A stretch of DNA of 64,000 nucleotides from Microbacterium trichothecenolyticum (lineage in GTDB: Bacteria > Actinomycetota > Actinomycetes > Actinomycetales > Microbacteriaceae). Where the stretch lies: assembly GCF_000956465.1 (NCBI RefSeq), contig NZ_JYJA01000041.1:248001-312000 (forward strand). The letters run 5' to 3'. Every line of letters begins with the position of its first letter. Within the stretch, counting starts at the first letter, position 1. This document shows positions 50,572 through 60,048 of this stretch, piece after piece. The position numbers and the translations under genes are program-made. Below the pieces are notes generated by a model, which ran no database searches, was not told the origin of the DNA, and saw only the letters and a list, made by a program, of their open reading frames with translations.

Positions 50572-51924
50572 TCACTCCTCCGGTGCGTCGTGATGCGACG
50601 CCGAGAGGAGCAGCCGGATGGCGAACAGGGTCGCGACGAGCGTGACGCCCGCGGCGATGAGGAACGGCAGCCGCAGATCGATGCGAGCCACCCAGCCGCC
50701 GAGAAGCGTCGCGAACGGGAAGATGCCCCACGTGAAGGTGCGCGTGATTCCGAGCACGCGACCGAAGATGCGGCCTGGCACGATCGTCTGACGCAGCGCG
50801 CCCCACGGCACGTTCCACACGGAGACGGCCGCGGCCATGAGCCCGTACGCGATGGTTCCCGTGATCGCCTCGGGGGCCGCCCACACCGCCGCGAGGCTGA
50901 CAGCCGCGACGATGTTCGCGCCGAGCATCACCGGGCCGCGGCCGAACTTCGCGACGAGCGACGAGGCCACCAGCGAACCCGCGAGTCCGCCGAGCCCGAT
51001 CCCGGCGGTGACCACGCCGATCGCGGCCGCCGGGACGTGCTGCACGTCGAGGAAGTACAGGTACACCGGTGCCTGTGCGAAGGCGAACGCCGAACCGACG
51101 ATCGAGGTGAAGATCACCATCGAACGGAGGAACCTGTGGTTCCAGAGGTACACGAGGGCGTCCCGAGCCGAGACGTTGGGAGGGGCGGTGGCGGCAGCAT
51201 CCGTCTGGGCAGCCTCGTCGGAGGCCGCCAGCGGGTCGCCGGCTGCGACCGCAGCCTCGGCCAGCACCGCGGTGGCGCGAGCATCGTGCAGTGGACGAGC
51301 GGCGGACAGCGGGAGCATCACCGCGAGCACGATCGGGATGAGGTAGCCCGCAGCTCCCACCCATAGCGGGAGCGCGAGCGAGATCGTGAACAGCACGCCG
51401 CCGATCGGCGAGGAGATGAAGCTGTCGATCGTGATCTGCGCGGCCTGCATCCAGCCGTTGGCACGATCCAGTGCCGGCCGTTTGACGACGGCCGGCACGA
51501 TCGCGTTCGTCGCGTTGTCGAACAGCGTCTCGCCGAGACCGAAGACGAGCACGCCGGCGAACAGCCACCAGATGTCGAGCGCGCCTGAGACGGTGAGCAG
51601 GGCAAGCCCGACCGCGGCGAGACCGCGGATCCCGTTGGCGATCGCCATGATCCACCGGCGGTCGAAGCGATCGACGAGCATGCCGGCCGGCAGGCCGAAG
51701 ACGAGCCATGGGAGGAACGCCAGCGCGGAGATCGCCGAGATCGCGAGCGGATCACGCGTGAGGGTGGTGGCGATGAGCGGGACCGCCACGCGCCCGAGGC
51801 CGTCCGCGAGGTTGCTGAACGCAGCCGCGGTCCACAGCTTTCCGAAATCGCGGCCGAGCGGGACCCTGCGTGCCCGCCCGGCCGGCGATCCGGTCCGCTC
51901 GGCCGTGTCGACGCTGTCGCTCAT
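50572..51924 (-). CDS. MFS exporter-like transporter
   Basis: 450 residues, about 12 hydrophobic segments with a long central cytoplasmic loop (about 210-245). The opening LGRDFGKLWTAAAFSNLADGL and the PAGMLVDRFDRRWIM loop place it with MFS_3-type drug exporters. It is last of three leftward genes joined by ATGA overlaps: winged-helix regulator, 76-residue protein, transporter. Local control of an exporter by its own repressor is the obvious model, but the inducer is unknown. Confidence 0.83.
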   Translation of the reverse strand: MSDSVDTAERTGSPAGRARRVPLGRDFGKLWTAAAFSNLADGLGRVAVPLIATTLTRDPLAISAISALAFLPWLVFGLPAGMLVDRFDRRWIMAIANGIRGLAAVGLALLTVSGALDIWWLFAGVLVFGLGETLFDNATNAIVPAVVKRPALDRANGWMQAAQITIDSFISSPIGGVLFTISLALPLWVGAAGYLIPIVLAVMLPLSAARPLHDARATAVLAEAAVAAGDPLAASDEAAQTDAAATAPPNVSARDALVYLWNHRFLRSMVIFTSIVGSAFAFAQAPVYLYFLDVQHVPAAAIGVVTAGIGLGGLAGSLVASSLVAKFGRGPVMLGANIVAAVSLAAVWAAPEAITGTIAYGLMAAAVSVWNVPWGALRQTIVPGRIFGRVLGITRTFTWGIFPFATLLGGWVARIDLRLPFLIAAGVTLVATLFAIRLLLSASHHDAPEE

Positions 51925-52151
51925 CGCGGCAGCAGTCCCATCGCTGCACGCGCCTCGGCTTCGCGCCGAGCCCCGATCGCGGCGGCCTGTGCGGTCCGTG
52001 CGCGACGCTCCTCGGCGTCGTCTCGCTTCTCGACGCGTGCGACGACGTACGCGTCGAGAGCGGATGCTGCGCGCAGCAGCGCGCGGTCGAATCGGGTGGC
52101 GGATGCCCGGAACCCACGTGCCGCGAGTTCGTCTGCCGTGATGGCGGTCAT
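51921..52151 (-). CDS. 76-residue helical protein between regulator and exporter
   Basis: ATG at 52151. The chain is hydrophilic and probably all-helical: ELAARGFRASATRFDRALLR, then a charged stretch VEKRDDAEERRARTAQ and an alanine-rich end. No membrane segment, cysteine or known domain is seen. Its ATG overlaps the regulator stop and its stop overlaps the transporter start (both ATGA), which argues that it is a real gene. Function unknown. Confidence 0.72.
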   Translation of the reverse strand: MTAITADELAARGFRASATRFDRALLRAASALDAYVVARVEKRDDAEERRARTAQAAAIGARREAEARAAMGLLPR

Positions 52152-52786
52152 GACTGTCCTCCTATTTGCGGGAGCGGGAACAGATCGGCCCGGATGGTGA
52201 CGGGGCGGACGTTCTCGCCTGTCTGATTGCGGTAGTTGTCGACGGTCTCGTCGATGAGCGCCATGATCTTGAGCGCCAGGTCTTTGCTCTGCTCGGGGGT
52301 GAGGCGTGCGGTCGCGGTCGAGATCAGCGTGCCGTCCTGCCACATCTGGTCCTCGCCGCCGATCCCGCGGTTGACGAAGTCGAGCAGTTGGTCATTGCGG
52401 TTGCGCAGGAACTCGTTCATCACGACCTGCGTCGCCGCACGACCGGCGGGCGTCGCCATCGCATCCGGGTTGGCGAACGACACGCCCCCGACGGGACGCT
52501 CCCACCACCGCTCGCGGCCGGTGCCGCGGTCTTCGGCCTCGCGGATGAGGTCCTGCTTGGCGAGAGCGCGCAGGTGGTAGCTCGTCGAACCGCTGGACTC
52601 CCCCAGCCGCTCCGCCAGCGAGCTCGCCGTCTGCGGGCCGTACTGGCTGAGGATGTCGTAGATCTTCACGCGCAACGGGTGCGCCAGGGCCCTGAGCGCC
52701 CCCGAGTCGAGGACACGATCCTGGTTGTGTCGCTCCTCGGTGCGGGCGGCGGCATCCGCGGTCTCAGGTGTCTCGTTCTCTGCCAT
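52148..52786 (-). CDS. Winged-helix (ArsR-like) transcriptional regulator
   Basis: 212 residues. The DNA-binding domain is at about 28-85: LRALAHPLRVKIYDILSQYG, ASSLAERLGESSGSTSYHLR (recognition helix) and a wing with GRERWWERP. The remaining ~120 residues are a helical region with no metal-binding cysteines, so it is not a metal sensor of the classical ArsR type. A -35 TTGCAA and -10 TAATCT with a 17-bp spacer read toward it, the -10 ending six bases before the ATG. Its -35 coincides with one unit of a 14-bp iteron array, suggesting autoregulation. Confidence 0.85.
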   Translation of the reverse strand: MAENETPETADAAARTEERHNQDRVLDSGALRALAHPLRVKIYDILSQYGPQTASSLAERLGESSGSTSYHLRALAKQDLIREAEDRGTGRERWWERPVGGVSFANPDAMATPAGRAATQVVMNEFLRNRNDQLLDFVNRGIGGEDQMWQDGTLISTATARLTPEQSKDLALKIMALIDETVDNYRNQTGENVRPVTIRADLFPLPQIGGQS

Positions 52787-52792
52787 GACCCC

Positions 52793-52899
52793 AGATTAGC
52801 GATGCAAAGAGTTCTTTGCAACCATCTCTTTGCAACTGATCGTTTGCAAGGGGAGCTTTGCAAAAGAGTCTCGGCATAGCTGGTCCGCGTGACTAGGCT
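52793..52899. promoter_or_regulatory. Five 14-bp iterons with divergent leaderless promoters
   Basis: TTTGCAA recurs at 52815, 52829, 52843 and 52857, exactly 14 bp apart; the unit at 52801 begins GATGCAA. The array covers 52801-52870. Leftward, TAATCT (52798-52793) and TTGCAA (52821-52816), 17 bp apart, form the regulator promoter, so units 1 and 2 overlap it. Rightward, TAGGCT (52894-52899) ends seven bases before the M3 peptidase ATG, and the array ends where that promoter's -35 would lie. Units 1 and 2 also make a palindrome TGCAAAGA-GT-TCTTTGCA. Confidence 0.75.
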
Positions 52900-52906
52900 G
52901 GACGCC

Positions 52907-54958
52907 ATGCCGAACGAGAACCCGCTCCTGTCCCCCAGCACGCTGCCGTACGGTCTGCCCGAATACGCAGCCATCCGTCCCGAGCACTACCTTCCGGCTT
53001 TCGAGCAGGCGTTCGCGGATCACACCCGGGAGGTGGCGGCGATCACCCGTGTGCGCTCGATGCCGACGTTCGAGAACACGCTGGTGCCACTGGAGGAGAG
53101 CGGCCGCCTTCTCGGTGACGTCGCCCGCACGTTCTACACCGTGTCTTCGGCGGACGCGACGGCGGAGATCCAGGAGATCGAGGAGCAGCTCGCACCCCTC
53201 ATGTCGGCGCACCAGGACTCGATCCAGCTCGACTCGGACCTCTTCTGGCGCATCAGGACGATCCACGAACAGCTCGTCGAGCTCGACCTGACGCCCGAGC
53301 AGCGGTATCTCGTGGTGCGCCACCACACCGAGATGGCGCACGCAGGGGCGGGACTGGACGACCCTGCGAAGCAGCGCCTCACAGAGCTGAACCAGCGGCT
53401 TTCGACCCTCACCACGCAGTTCGAGAAGAACCTCCTCGCCGACACCAATGACCTCGCGATCGTTTTCGACGACGCGTCCGAGCTCGACGGGCTCTCCGAG
53501 GGCGAACTGTCGGCAGCGGCGCAGGCCGCGGCGGACCGCGGACTCGAGGGCAAGTGGGTGGTGACACTGACCCTCTTCACGGGGCACCCCTATCTGTCGA
53601 GCCTGACGGACCGCGGATCGCGGGCGCGCCTGCTCGCGGCATCCCGCTCCCGAGGCTCGCGCGGCAACGAGCACGACAACCGTGCCACCCTCCTCGAGAT
53701 CGTTCGCCTCCGCGCCGAGCGCGCGGCGCTTCTCGGCTACGACTCGCACGCCGCGTACATCACGTCGGACGAGACCGCCGGCTCCCCCGCGGCGGTCCAC
53801 GACCTGCTGCGCCGGCTCGCCGCGCCCGCGGCCCGCAACGCCCGGCGGGAGCAGGCCAAGTTGCAGGCCCTCATCGACGCCGAGCCGGAGCCCTTCGCTC
53901 TGGAGGCGCACGACTGGGCGTTCTACACCGAGAAGGTGCGCGCGGCCGAGTACGACCTCGACCGCGCCGCGCTGCGTCCGTGGTTCGAGGCGGAGCGCGT
54001 CCTCCAGGACGGCGTGTTCCGGGCAGCCACCGATCTGTACGGCGTCACGTTCGCCGAGCGGGCAGACCTCGGCGGCTATCACCCCGACACCCGCGTGTTC
54101 GAGATCCACAACGCCGACGGATCGCCGCTCGGTCTGTACATCCTCGACCTCTACACGCGTGACACCAAGCGCGGCGGCGCATGGATGAACTCGATCGTGC
54201 TGCAGTCGCGGCTGCGCGGCACGCAGCCGATCGTGGTCAACAACCTGAACGTGCCGAAGCCCGCCGAAGGGCGGCCGACGCTGCTCAGCCTCGACGAGGT
54301 GACCACGCTGTTCCACGAGTTCGGACACGCCCTGCACGGACTGTTCGCAACCGTGACGTACCCGCACTTCGCCGGGACCAACGTCTACCGCGACTTCGTC
54401 GAGTTCCCGAGCCAGGTCAACGAGATGTGGATCTACTGGCCCGAGATCCTCGCCTCGTATGCGCGCCACATCGACACCGACGAGCCGCTGCCCGCCGAGG
54501 TCGTGGAGAAGCTGCACGCGTCGGAGGCGTTCAACCAGGGCTTCGCGACCAGCGAATATCTCGCGGCGGCATGGCTCGACCAGGCGTGGCACTCGCTGTC
54601 GGTCGACGGCGCCGCGGCGGACATCGACGTCGCGGACTTCGAGGCGGCCGCACTGTCCGACATCGGGCTCGACAACGCGGTCGTGCCGACCCGCTACTCG
54701 TCGACCTACTTCGCCCACGTGTTCTCGGGCGGCTACAGCGCCGGATACTACTCGTACATCTGGAGCGAGGTGCTCGACGCCGACACGGTGGAGTGGTTCC
54801 GCGAGAACGGCGGCCTCCGTCGCGAGAACGGTGATCGCTTCCGCGGCCGGCTGCTCGGGGTGGGCGGGTCGAAGGACCCGCTCGAGGCCTACCGCGACTT
54901 CCGCGGGCGCGATGCCGAGATCCAGCCGCTGCTCGAGCGCCGCGGACTGGCGGGCTGA
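52907..54958 (+). CDS. M3 family oligopeptidase (dipeptidyl carboxypeptidase/oligopeptidase A type)
   Basis: 683 residues from the ATG at 52907; an in-frame GTG six codons upstream is excluded because the -10 box lies within it. The zinc site is TLFHEFGHALHGL (HExxH) near residue 468, with the third ligand glutamate in the following NVYRDFVEFPSQVNE. It is a cytosolic peptidase of the Dcp/PrlC type, degrading short peptides. The gene is monocistronic, divergent from the winged-helix regulator across the iteron array. Confidence 0.93.
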   Translation: MPNENPLLSPSTLPYGLPEYAAIRPEHYLPAFEQAFADHTREVAAITRVRSMPTFENTLVPLEESGRLLGDVARTFYTVSSADATAEIQEIEEQLAPLMSAHQDSIQLDSDLFWRIRTIHEQLVELDLTPEQRYLVVRHHTEMAHAGAGLDDPAKQRLTELNQRLSTLTTQFEKNLLADTNDLAIVFDDASELDGLSEGELSAAAQAAADRGLEGKWVVTLTLFTGHPYLSSLTDRGSRARLLAASRSRGSRGNEHDNRATLLEIVRLRAERAALLGYDSHAAYITSDETAGSPAAVHDLLRRLAAPAARNARREQAKLQALIDAEPEPFALEAHDWAFYTEKVRAAEYDLDRAALRPWFEAERVLQDGVFRAATDLYGVTFAERADLGGYHPDTRVFEIHNADGSPLGLYILDLYTRDTKRGGAWMNSIVLQSRLRGTQPIVVNNLNVPKPAEGRPTLLSLDEVTTLFHEFGHALHGLFATVTYPHFAGTNVYRDFVEFPSQVNEMWIYWPEILASYARHIDTDEPLPAEVVEKLHASEAFNQGFATSEYLAAAWLDQAWHSLSVDGAAADIDVADFEAAALSDIGLDNAVVPTRYSSTYFAHVFSGGYSAGYYSYIWSEVLDADTVEWFRENGGLRRENGDRFRGRLLGVGGSKDPLEAYRDFRGRDAEIQPLLERRGLAG

Positions 54959-54965
54959 CCCAGGT

Positions 54966-56084
54966 TCACAGCAGGTCGAGCTCGCGGGCGAAAGCGCGCA
55001 CCCGCTCGGCCATCACGGCGGGCACCTCGGCGATCGCGAAGTGCCCGCCCTCGTCGAGCCGCTCGAAGGTGCGCAGGTCGCGGTAGAAGCGCCGCGCCAG
55101 CGATTCGGGGTAGTCCCCCTCGTGGCGTTGGATGTGGACGGATGCCGGAACCACGACCGGCGGCATCTCGTCAGGCTGGTCGGCGCCCTCGTAGTAGGGG
55201 CGGAACGACGTGCCGATGGTCTGGGTGGTCCAGTAGATCATCGCCTCGGTGAGGATGCGGTCGCGTGAGATCCGCCGCTCGACCGCGCGCGGGTCTGCGG
55301 CCGGGGTGTCGCTCCACTCGACGAGCTTCTCTGTCAGCCAGGCGAGCAGACCCGCGGGTGAATCGTTGAGGGCGGCCGCAAGCGTGTCGGGCCGGGTCGC
55401 CTGCACATGCCCGTAGGCGCCGTTGGTTCCGCCCCATTGCCCGAGGCGTGTGAAGAAGGCGACCTCGTCAGGGGCGGTGAGCAGCGAGCGCTCGGCCATC
55501 GACGGGAAGTGCGAGTGGGTGACGACGACACCGGTCACCGCCTCCGGGTACGATCCCGCGATCAAGTCGTTGACGTTCGCGGACACGTCCTCGCCGTAAG
55601 TCAGGTAAGTCTCGTAGCCGAGCGCCTCCGTCATGAGGCCGTGCATCGTCGCGGCGAGCCGGGTCTCCGTCATCGGGCCCTCGGCGTACGCGGACGAGTA
55701 CGCGAAACCGGGGAAGCTCGGCACCACGACATGGAAGTCGGGCAGCAGATCCGCGAAGTCGAGCTGGAGCGCGAACGTGTGCGGCCAGCCGTGCATCACC
55801 AGCAGCGCGGGCGCGTCGTCGCGTGCGGAGCGCAGATGCGCGAAGTGGATCGTGGCGTCGCCGATGTCGGCGAGGAACTGAGCGTGCCCGTTCAGCCACG
55901 CCTCGCGTGCTCGCCAGTCCCAGTCGCGCCATGCCTGGACGAGGGTGGCGAGATAGTCGGCGTTCATCCCCGACGGCGGTCGCCGGGGTGATTCCGGAAG
56001 AGGCCGGAACCGATCGAGGCGCCCCTGCAGATCGGCGAGTGCGGGGTCGGGCACGTGGATCGAGAAGGGACGAACGGTGGGCAT
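54966..56084 (-). CDS. Epoxide hydrolase, EHN-domain type
   Basis: 372 residues. An N-terminal EHN cap (VRPFSIHVPDPALADLQGRLDRFR) precedes an alpha/beta hydrolase fold. The oxyanion hole is MHGWPHTF. The nucleophile position in TYGEDVSANVNDLIAG is aspartate, as epoxide hydrolases require. The cap tyrosine region (PYYEG) and the C-terminal histidine in DEGGHFAIAE complete the set. Substrate is unknown. It is cytosolic. A leaderless promoter lies upstream and the gene converges on the M3 peptidase gene with a 7-bp gap. Confidence 0.85.
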   Translation of the reverse strand: MPTVRPFSIHVPDPALADLQGRLDRFRPLPESPRRPPSGMNADYLATLVQAWRDWDWRAREAWLNGHAQFLADIGDATIHFAHLRSARDDAPALLVMHGWPHTFALQLDFADLLPDFHVVVPSFPGFAYSSAYAEGPMTETRLAATMHGLMTEALGYETYLTYGEDVSANVNDLIAGSYPEAVTGVVVTHSHFPSMAERSLLTAPDEVAFFTRLGQWGGTNGAYGHVQATRPDTLAAALNDSPAGLLAWLTEKLVEWSDTPAADPRAVERRISRDRILTEAMIYWTTQTIGTSFRPYYEGADQPDEMPPVVVPASVHIQRHEGDYPESLARRFYRDLRTFERLDEGGHFAIAEVPAVMAERVRAFARELDLL

Positions 56085-56090
56085 GGCCCG

Positions 56091-56096
56091 ACGCTA
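56091..56096 (-). promoter_or_regulatory. Leaderless -10 box for epoxide hydrolase
   Basis: TAGCGT reads leftward and ends six bases before the ATG at 56084. It overlaps the stop codon of the upstream serine hydrolase gene (56094-56096). Confidence 0.5.
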
Positions 56097-57083
56097 GTCG
56101 GCCCTTCCGACACCGGCCGCCCGGATCGCGCCCATCAACTCGCGCACACGGACGAAGGTCGGCACCTCCACGTTCGCGAGGCCGGTGACGGTGGTGCCCG
56201 TCGGCGGGTGGTGCCGGCTCACCGCCACCACGCCGTGATCCCCGCCCACGATGACGAGATCCTCGCCATCGAGCCACACCCCGCGGCCGTAGCCGAGCCC
56301 GTCGCCGGCGTCGGCGGTGACCCGCTCGGTGAAGAGCGCCACGAGCGAGGGATCGACGATGCGCCCCGCCAGGAGCGCCAGCCAGAACCGGTGGAGATCG
56401 CCTACGGTGGAGTGCGCTCCCCCATCGCCCGATCCGACGACCGGCAGTTCGAACACGTTGGTGCGACCGTCGTCCTTGTAGCCCGTGGCGGTGCCTGGCG
56501 GGAGCAGATCGGAGCGCGGAAAGCCGGTCGATGTCATCCCGGCGGGGTCGAAGACGCGGGTGCGCACGAGGTCCGCGAAAGGGGTGCGCGAGACGCGCTC
56601 GGCGATGATCGCGAGCACGACGTAGCCGCCGTTGCAGTAGGAGAACCGTTCGCCTGCGCGGAACTTCGTCGGGAAGCCGTCGAGCATCGGCAGGTAGGCG
56701 GGCGTGGAATCGAGACGCTGCACCGGCAGGCTCAGGGGCGCCAGCGCATCGACCTCTTCATCGAGATAGTCACCGATGCCGGACGTGTGGCTCAGCAGGT
56801 GCTCGATGGTCACGTCGTCGGCGATGAGCGGCAGGTCGTCCTCGAGGATCTCACGGGCGGGGGTGTCCTGACGCAGCAGACCGTCGCCGATCAACGAGAG
56901 CGTGGTGAGGGCGGTGAAGGTCTTCGTACCGCTCGCGAGTCCGAACCGCGTCGTGGGTGTGTTCGGCGCACCCGCGGTCCGGTCGGCGAGCCCGACAGCC
57001 CACTCGCCCAGCACGTCGTCGTGGCCGCGACGCGCACTGATGACGCCGCAGAAGCCCTCGAGATCCGGTACGACGTCGGCCAT
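56094..57083 (-). CDS. Serine beta-lactamase-like hydrolase (class C / PBP family)
   Basis: 329 residues from the ATG at 57083, with GGGAG upstream; the 32-codon extension is antisense to the clpX end. The SxxK motif is GLASGTKTFTAL near residue 55 and the YxN motif is YCNGGYV near residue 150; an HHPPTGT segment stands in for KTG. No signal peptide, so it is likely a cytosolic esterase or peptidase of the family and not a resistance beta-lactamase. It begins 31 bp after the clpX stop. Confidence 0.82.
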   Translation of the reverse strand: MADVVPDLEGFCGVISARRGHDDVLGEWAVGLADRTAGAPNTPTTRFGLASGTKTFTALTTLSLIGDGLLRQDTPAREILEDDLPLIADDVTIEHLLSHTSGIGDYLDEEVDALAPLSLPVQRLDSTPAYLPMLDGFPTKFRAGERFSYCNGGYVVLAIIAERVSRTPFADLVRTRVFDPAGMTSTGFPRSDLLPPGTATGYKDDGRTNVFELPVVGSGDGGAHSTVGDLHRFWLALLAGRIVDPSLVALFTERVTADAGDGLGYGRGVWLDGEDLVIVGGDHGVVAVSRHHPPTGTTVTGLANVEVPTFVRVRELMGAIRAAGVGRAD

Positions 57084-57095
57084 GTACGGCACTCC

Positions 57096-57113
57096 CGGGG
57101 TCGTGGAACCCCG
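57096..57113 (-). terminator. Weak hairpin after clpX
   Basis: CGGGGT and ACCCCG, six bp, around a six-base loop directly past the clpX stop, without a U-tract. It may only reduce read-through into the serine hydrolase gene, whose ribosome site follows at once. Confidence 0.4.
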
Positions 57114-57114
57114 G

Positions 57115-58383
<1,269 letters not shown>

Positions 58384-58524
58384 GCGCTCCTCCTCGTACG
58401 TCGGGGGCAAGCCCCCCAGCTGTTCTCCGAGCCTAATAGCTGAGGCCGACATGCGGCGGCATTGCGACGCACGTTGTGGACGACCCGGGTTCGCGGAGAG
58501 AGAACCCAGGGCCGCCCACGCGAG

Positions 58525-58558
58525 CGCCCCGCCGCCCGGTCATCCGGGCGGCGGGGCG
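58525..58558 (-). terminator. Strong hairpin between clpP2 and clpX
   Basis: A perfect 15-bp stem (58525-58539 with 58544-58558) with a four-base loop begins 29 bp past the clpP2 stop. No U-tract follows, so clpX may be partly read through from clpP1P2. Confidence 0.7.
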
Positions 58559-58587
58559 TGAGCTCTGCGTGGATCGACGCGGAGCGA

Positions 58588-59265
58588 CTACTTCGTCAGG
58601 GCCTGCTGGCCGCGCTTGCGCGTGGTGAGCACCTGGTCGACGAGGCCATAGGTGACCGCTTCCTCCGCGGAGAGGATCTTGTCGCGATCGATGTCCTTGT
58701 TGACCTCGGCCTGCGTCTTGTTCGAGTGCTTCGCGAGCGTCTCCTCGAGCCAGGTGCGCATGCGCAGGATCTCGGCCGCCTGGATCTCGATGTCCGACGC
58801 CTGACCATGGCCGGCCTCGCCGACGGCGGGCTGGTGGATCAGGATGCGCGCGTTCGGCAGCGCCAGGCGCTTGCCGGGTGCGCCGGCGGCGAGCAGCACG
58901 GCCGCAGCGGATGCTGCCTGGCCGAGGACGACGGTCTGGATCTGCGGCGACACGTACTGCATCGTGTCGTAGATCGCGGTCATCGCCGTGAACGAGCCGC
59001 CGGGCGAGTTGATGTACATGATGATGTCGCGGTCGGGGTCCTGCGACTCGAGCACGAGCAGCTGGGCCATGACGTCATCGGCCGAGGCATCGTCGACCTG
59101 GACGCCCAGGAAGATGACGCGGTCCTCGAACAGCTTGTTGTACGGGTCCTGACGCTTGTAGCCGTAGGCGGTGCGCTCCTCGAACTGCGGCAGGATGTAG
59201 CGGCTGCCGGGCATCTGGAGGCCCTGGGGCGCCATCGGCGCTCCGCCGAAGGTGGGGGTCTGCAT
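58588..59265 (-). CDS. clpP2: ATP-dependent Clp protease proteolytic subunit 2
   Basis: 225 residues, with an N-terminal extension of about 30 (MQTPTFGGAPMAPQ...) typical of actinobacterial ClpP2. The catalytic serine is in GQAASAAAV, the histidine in ILIHQPAVG, the aspartate in DIDRDKI. It assembles with ClpP1 into a mixed tetradecamer. The gene follows clpP1 by 32 bp. Confidence 0.96.
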   Translation of the reverse strand: MQTPTFGGAPMAPQGLQMPGSRYILPQFEERTAYGYKRQDPYNKLFEDRVIFLGVQVDDASADDVMAQLLVLESQDPDRDIIMYINSPGGSFTAMTAIYDTMQYVSPQIQTVVLGQAASAAAVLLAAGAPGKRLALPNARILIHQPAVGEAGHGQASDIEIQAAEILRMRTWLEETLAKHSNKTQAEVNKDIDRDKILSAEEAVTYGLVDQVLTTRKRGQQALTK

Positions 59266-59297
59266 TCCGGGTTCTCTCTCTTTCGCCTTCGGGTCGT

Positions 59298-59891
59298 TCA
59301 GTTCGAGGAGCCGGCGGTGCCGCCGCCGCCGATGACGTCGCTCGCGGATTCGCGGATGTGGTCGACGAACCCGTACTCCAGTGCCTCCTCGGCGCCGAAC
59401 CAGCGGTCGCGGTCACCGTCGGCGTTGATCTGCTCGACCGACTTGCCCGTCTGCTTGGCAGTGATCTCGGCGAGGCGCTTCTTCATGTCGAGGATGAGCT
59501 GCGCCTGCGTCTGGATGTCGCTCGCGGTGCCGCCGAAGCCGCCGTGCGGCTGGTGCAGGAGGACGCGGGCGTTCGGCGTGATGTAGCGCTTGCCCTTGGT
59601 GCCCGCCGTGAGCAGGAGCTGGCCCATCGAGGCGGCCATGCCGATGCCGACCGTGACGATGTCGTTGGGCACGAACTGCATCGTGTCGTAGATCGCCATG
59701 CCGGCCGTGATCGAGCCGCCGGGCGAGTTGATGTAGAGGTAGATGTCCTTCTCGGAGTCCTCAGCGGCGAGAAGCAGGATCTTCGCGCAGATCTCGTTGG
59801 CGTTGTCGTCACGCACCTCCGAGCCCAGCCAGATGATGCGGTCCTTCAACAGCCGGTCGAAGACGCTGGTCGCGACAAGTGGTTCGGCCAT
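59298..59891 (-). CDS. clpP1: ATP-dependent Clp protease proteolytic subunit 1
   Basis: 197 residues. The catalytic serine is in GMAASMGQLLL, the histidine in LLHQPHGG, the aspartate in DGDRDRW. The ATG has CAGGAG nine bases upstream. It is the first gene of clpP1-clpP2, downstream of tig, the usual order. In actinobacteria both subunits are needed for an active protease. Confidence 0.96.
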   Translation of the reverse strand: MAEPLVATSVFDRLLKDRIIWLGSEVRDDNANEICAKILLLAAEDSEKDIYLYINSPGGSITAGMAIYDTMQFVPNDIVTVGIGMAASMGQLLLTAGTKGKRYITPNARVLLHQPHGGFGGTASDIQTQAQLILDMKKRLAEITAKQTGKSVEQINADGDRDRWFGAEEALEYGFVDHIRESASDVIGGGGTAGSSN

Positions 59892-59921
59892 GTGTACTCC
59901 TGTTTCCTTGGGTCGCCATCG

Positions 59922-59927
59922 AATCTA
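59922..59927 (-). promoter_or_regulatory. -10 box of clpP1-clpP2
   Basis: TAGATT reads leftward, 30 bases before the clpP1 ATG, leaving a short leader with a proper ribosome site. A ClgR-like half-site arrangement nearby does not have the right spacing. Confidence 0.5.
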
Positions 59928-59984
59928 CCGGCGCCTTGCGAACGACCCGCCCGTGTTCGCCCTGGGCAGAGCGCACACATGACA

Positions 59985-60018
59985 GAAGAGGACGGATGCT
60001 GCGGCATCCGTCCTCTTC
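59985..60018 (-). terminator. Terminator between tig and clpP1
   Basis: A perfect 15-bp stem (59985-59999 with 60004-60018) with a four-base loop begins 30 bp past the tig stop. tig and clpP1P2 are therefore probably separate transcripts. Confidence 0.85.
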
Positions 60019-60048
60019 CGTCAATCGGTCAACCGACCGAGACGAGTG

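Noticed and set aside
52801..52870. Iterons as a plasmid or replication origin
   Set aside because: No replication-initiation gene, AT-rich region or DnaA box accompanies them. The array overlaps a promoter of a regulator.
56094..57083. Antibiotic-resistance beta-lactamase
   Set aside because: SxxK and YxN are present but there is no signal peptide and no clear KTG; cytosolic esterase-type members of this family are common.
59928..59975. ClgR operator upstream of clpP1
   Set aside because: CGC and GCG half-sites are present but the gap is three bases where the known sites have five; not convincing.
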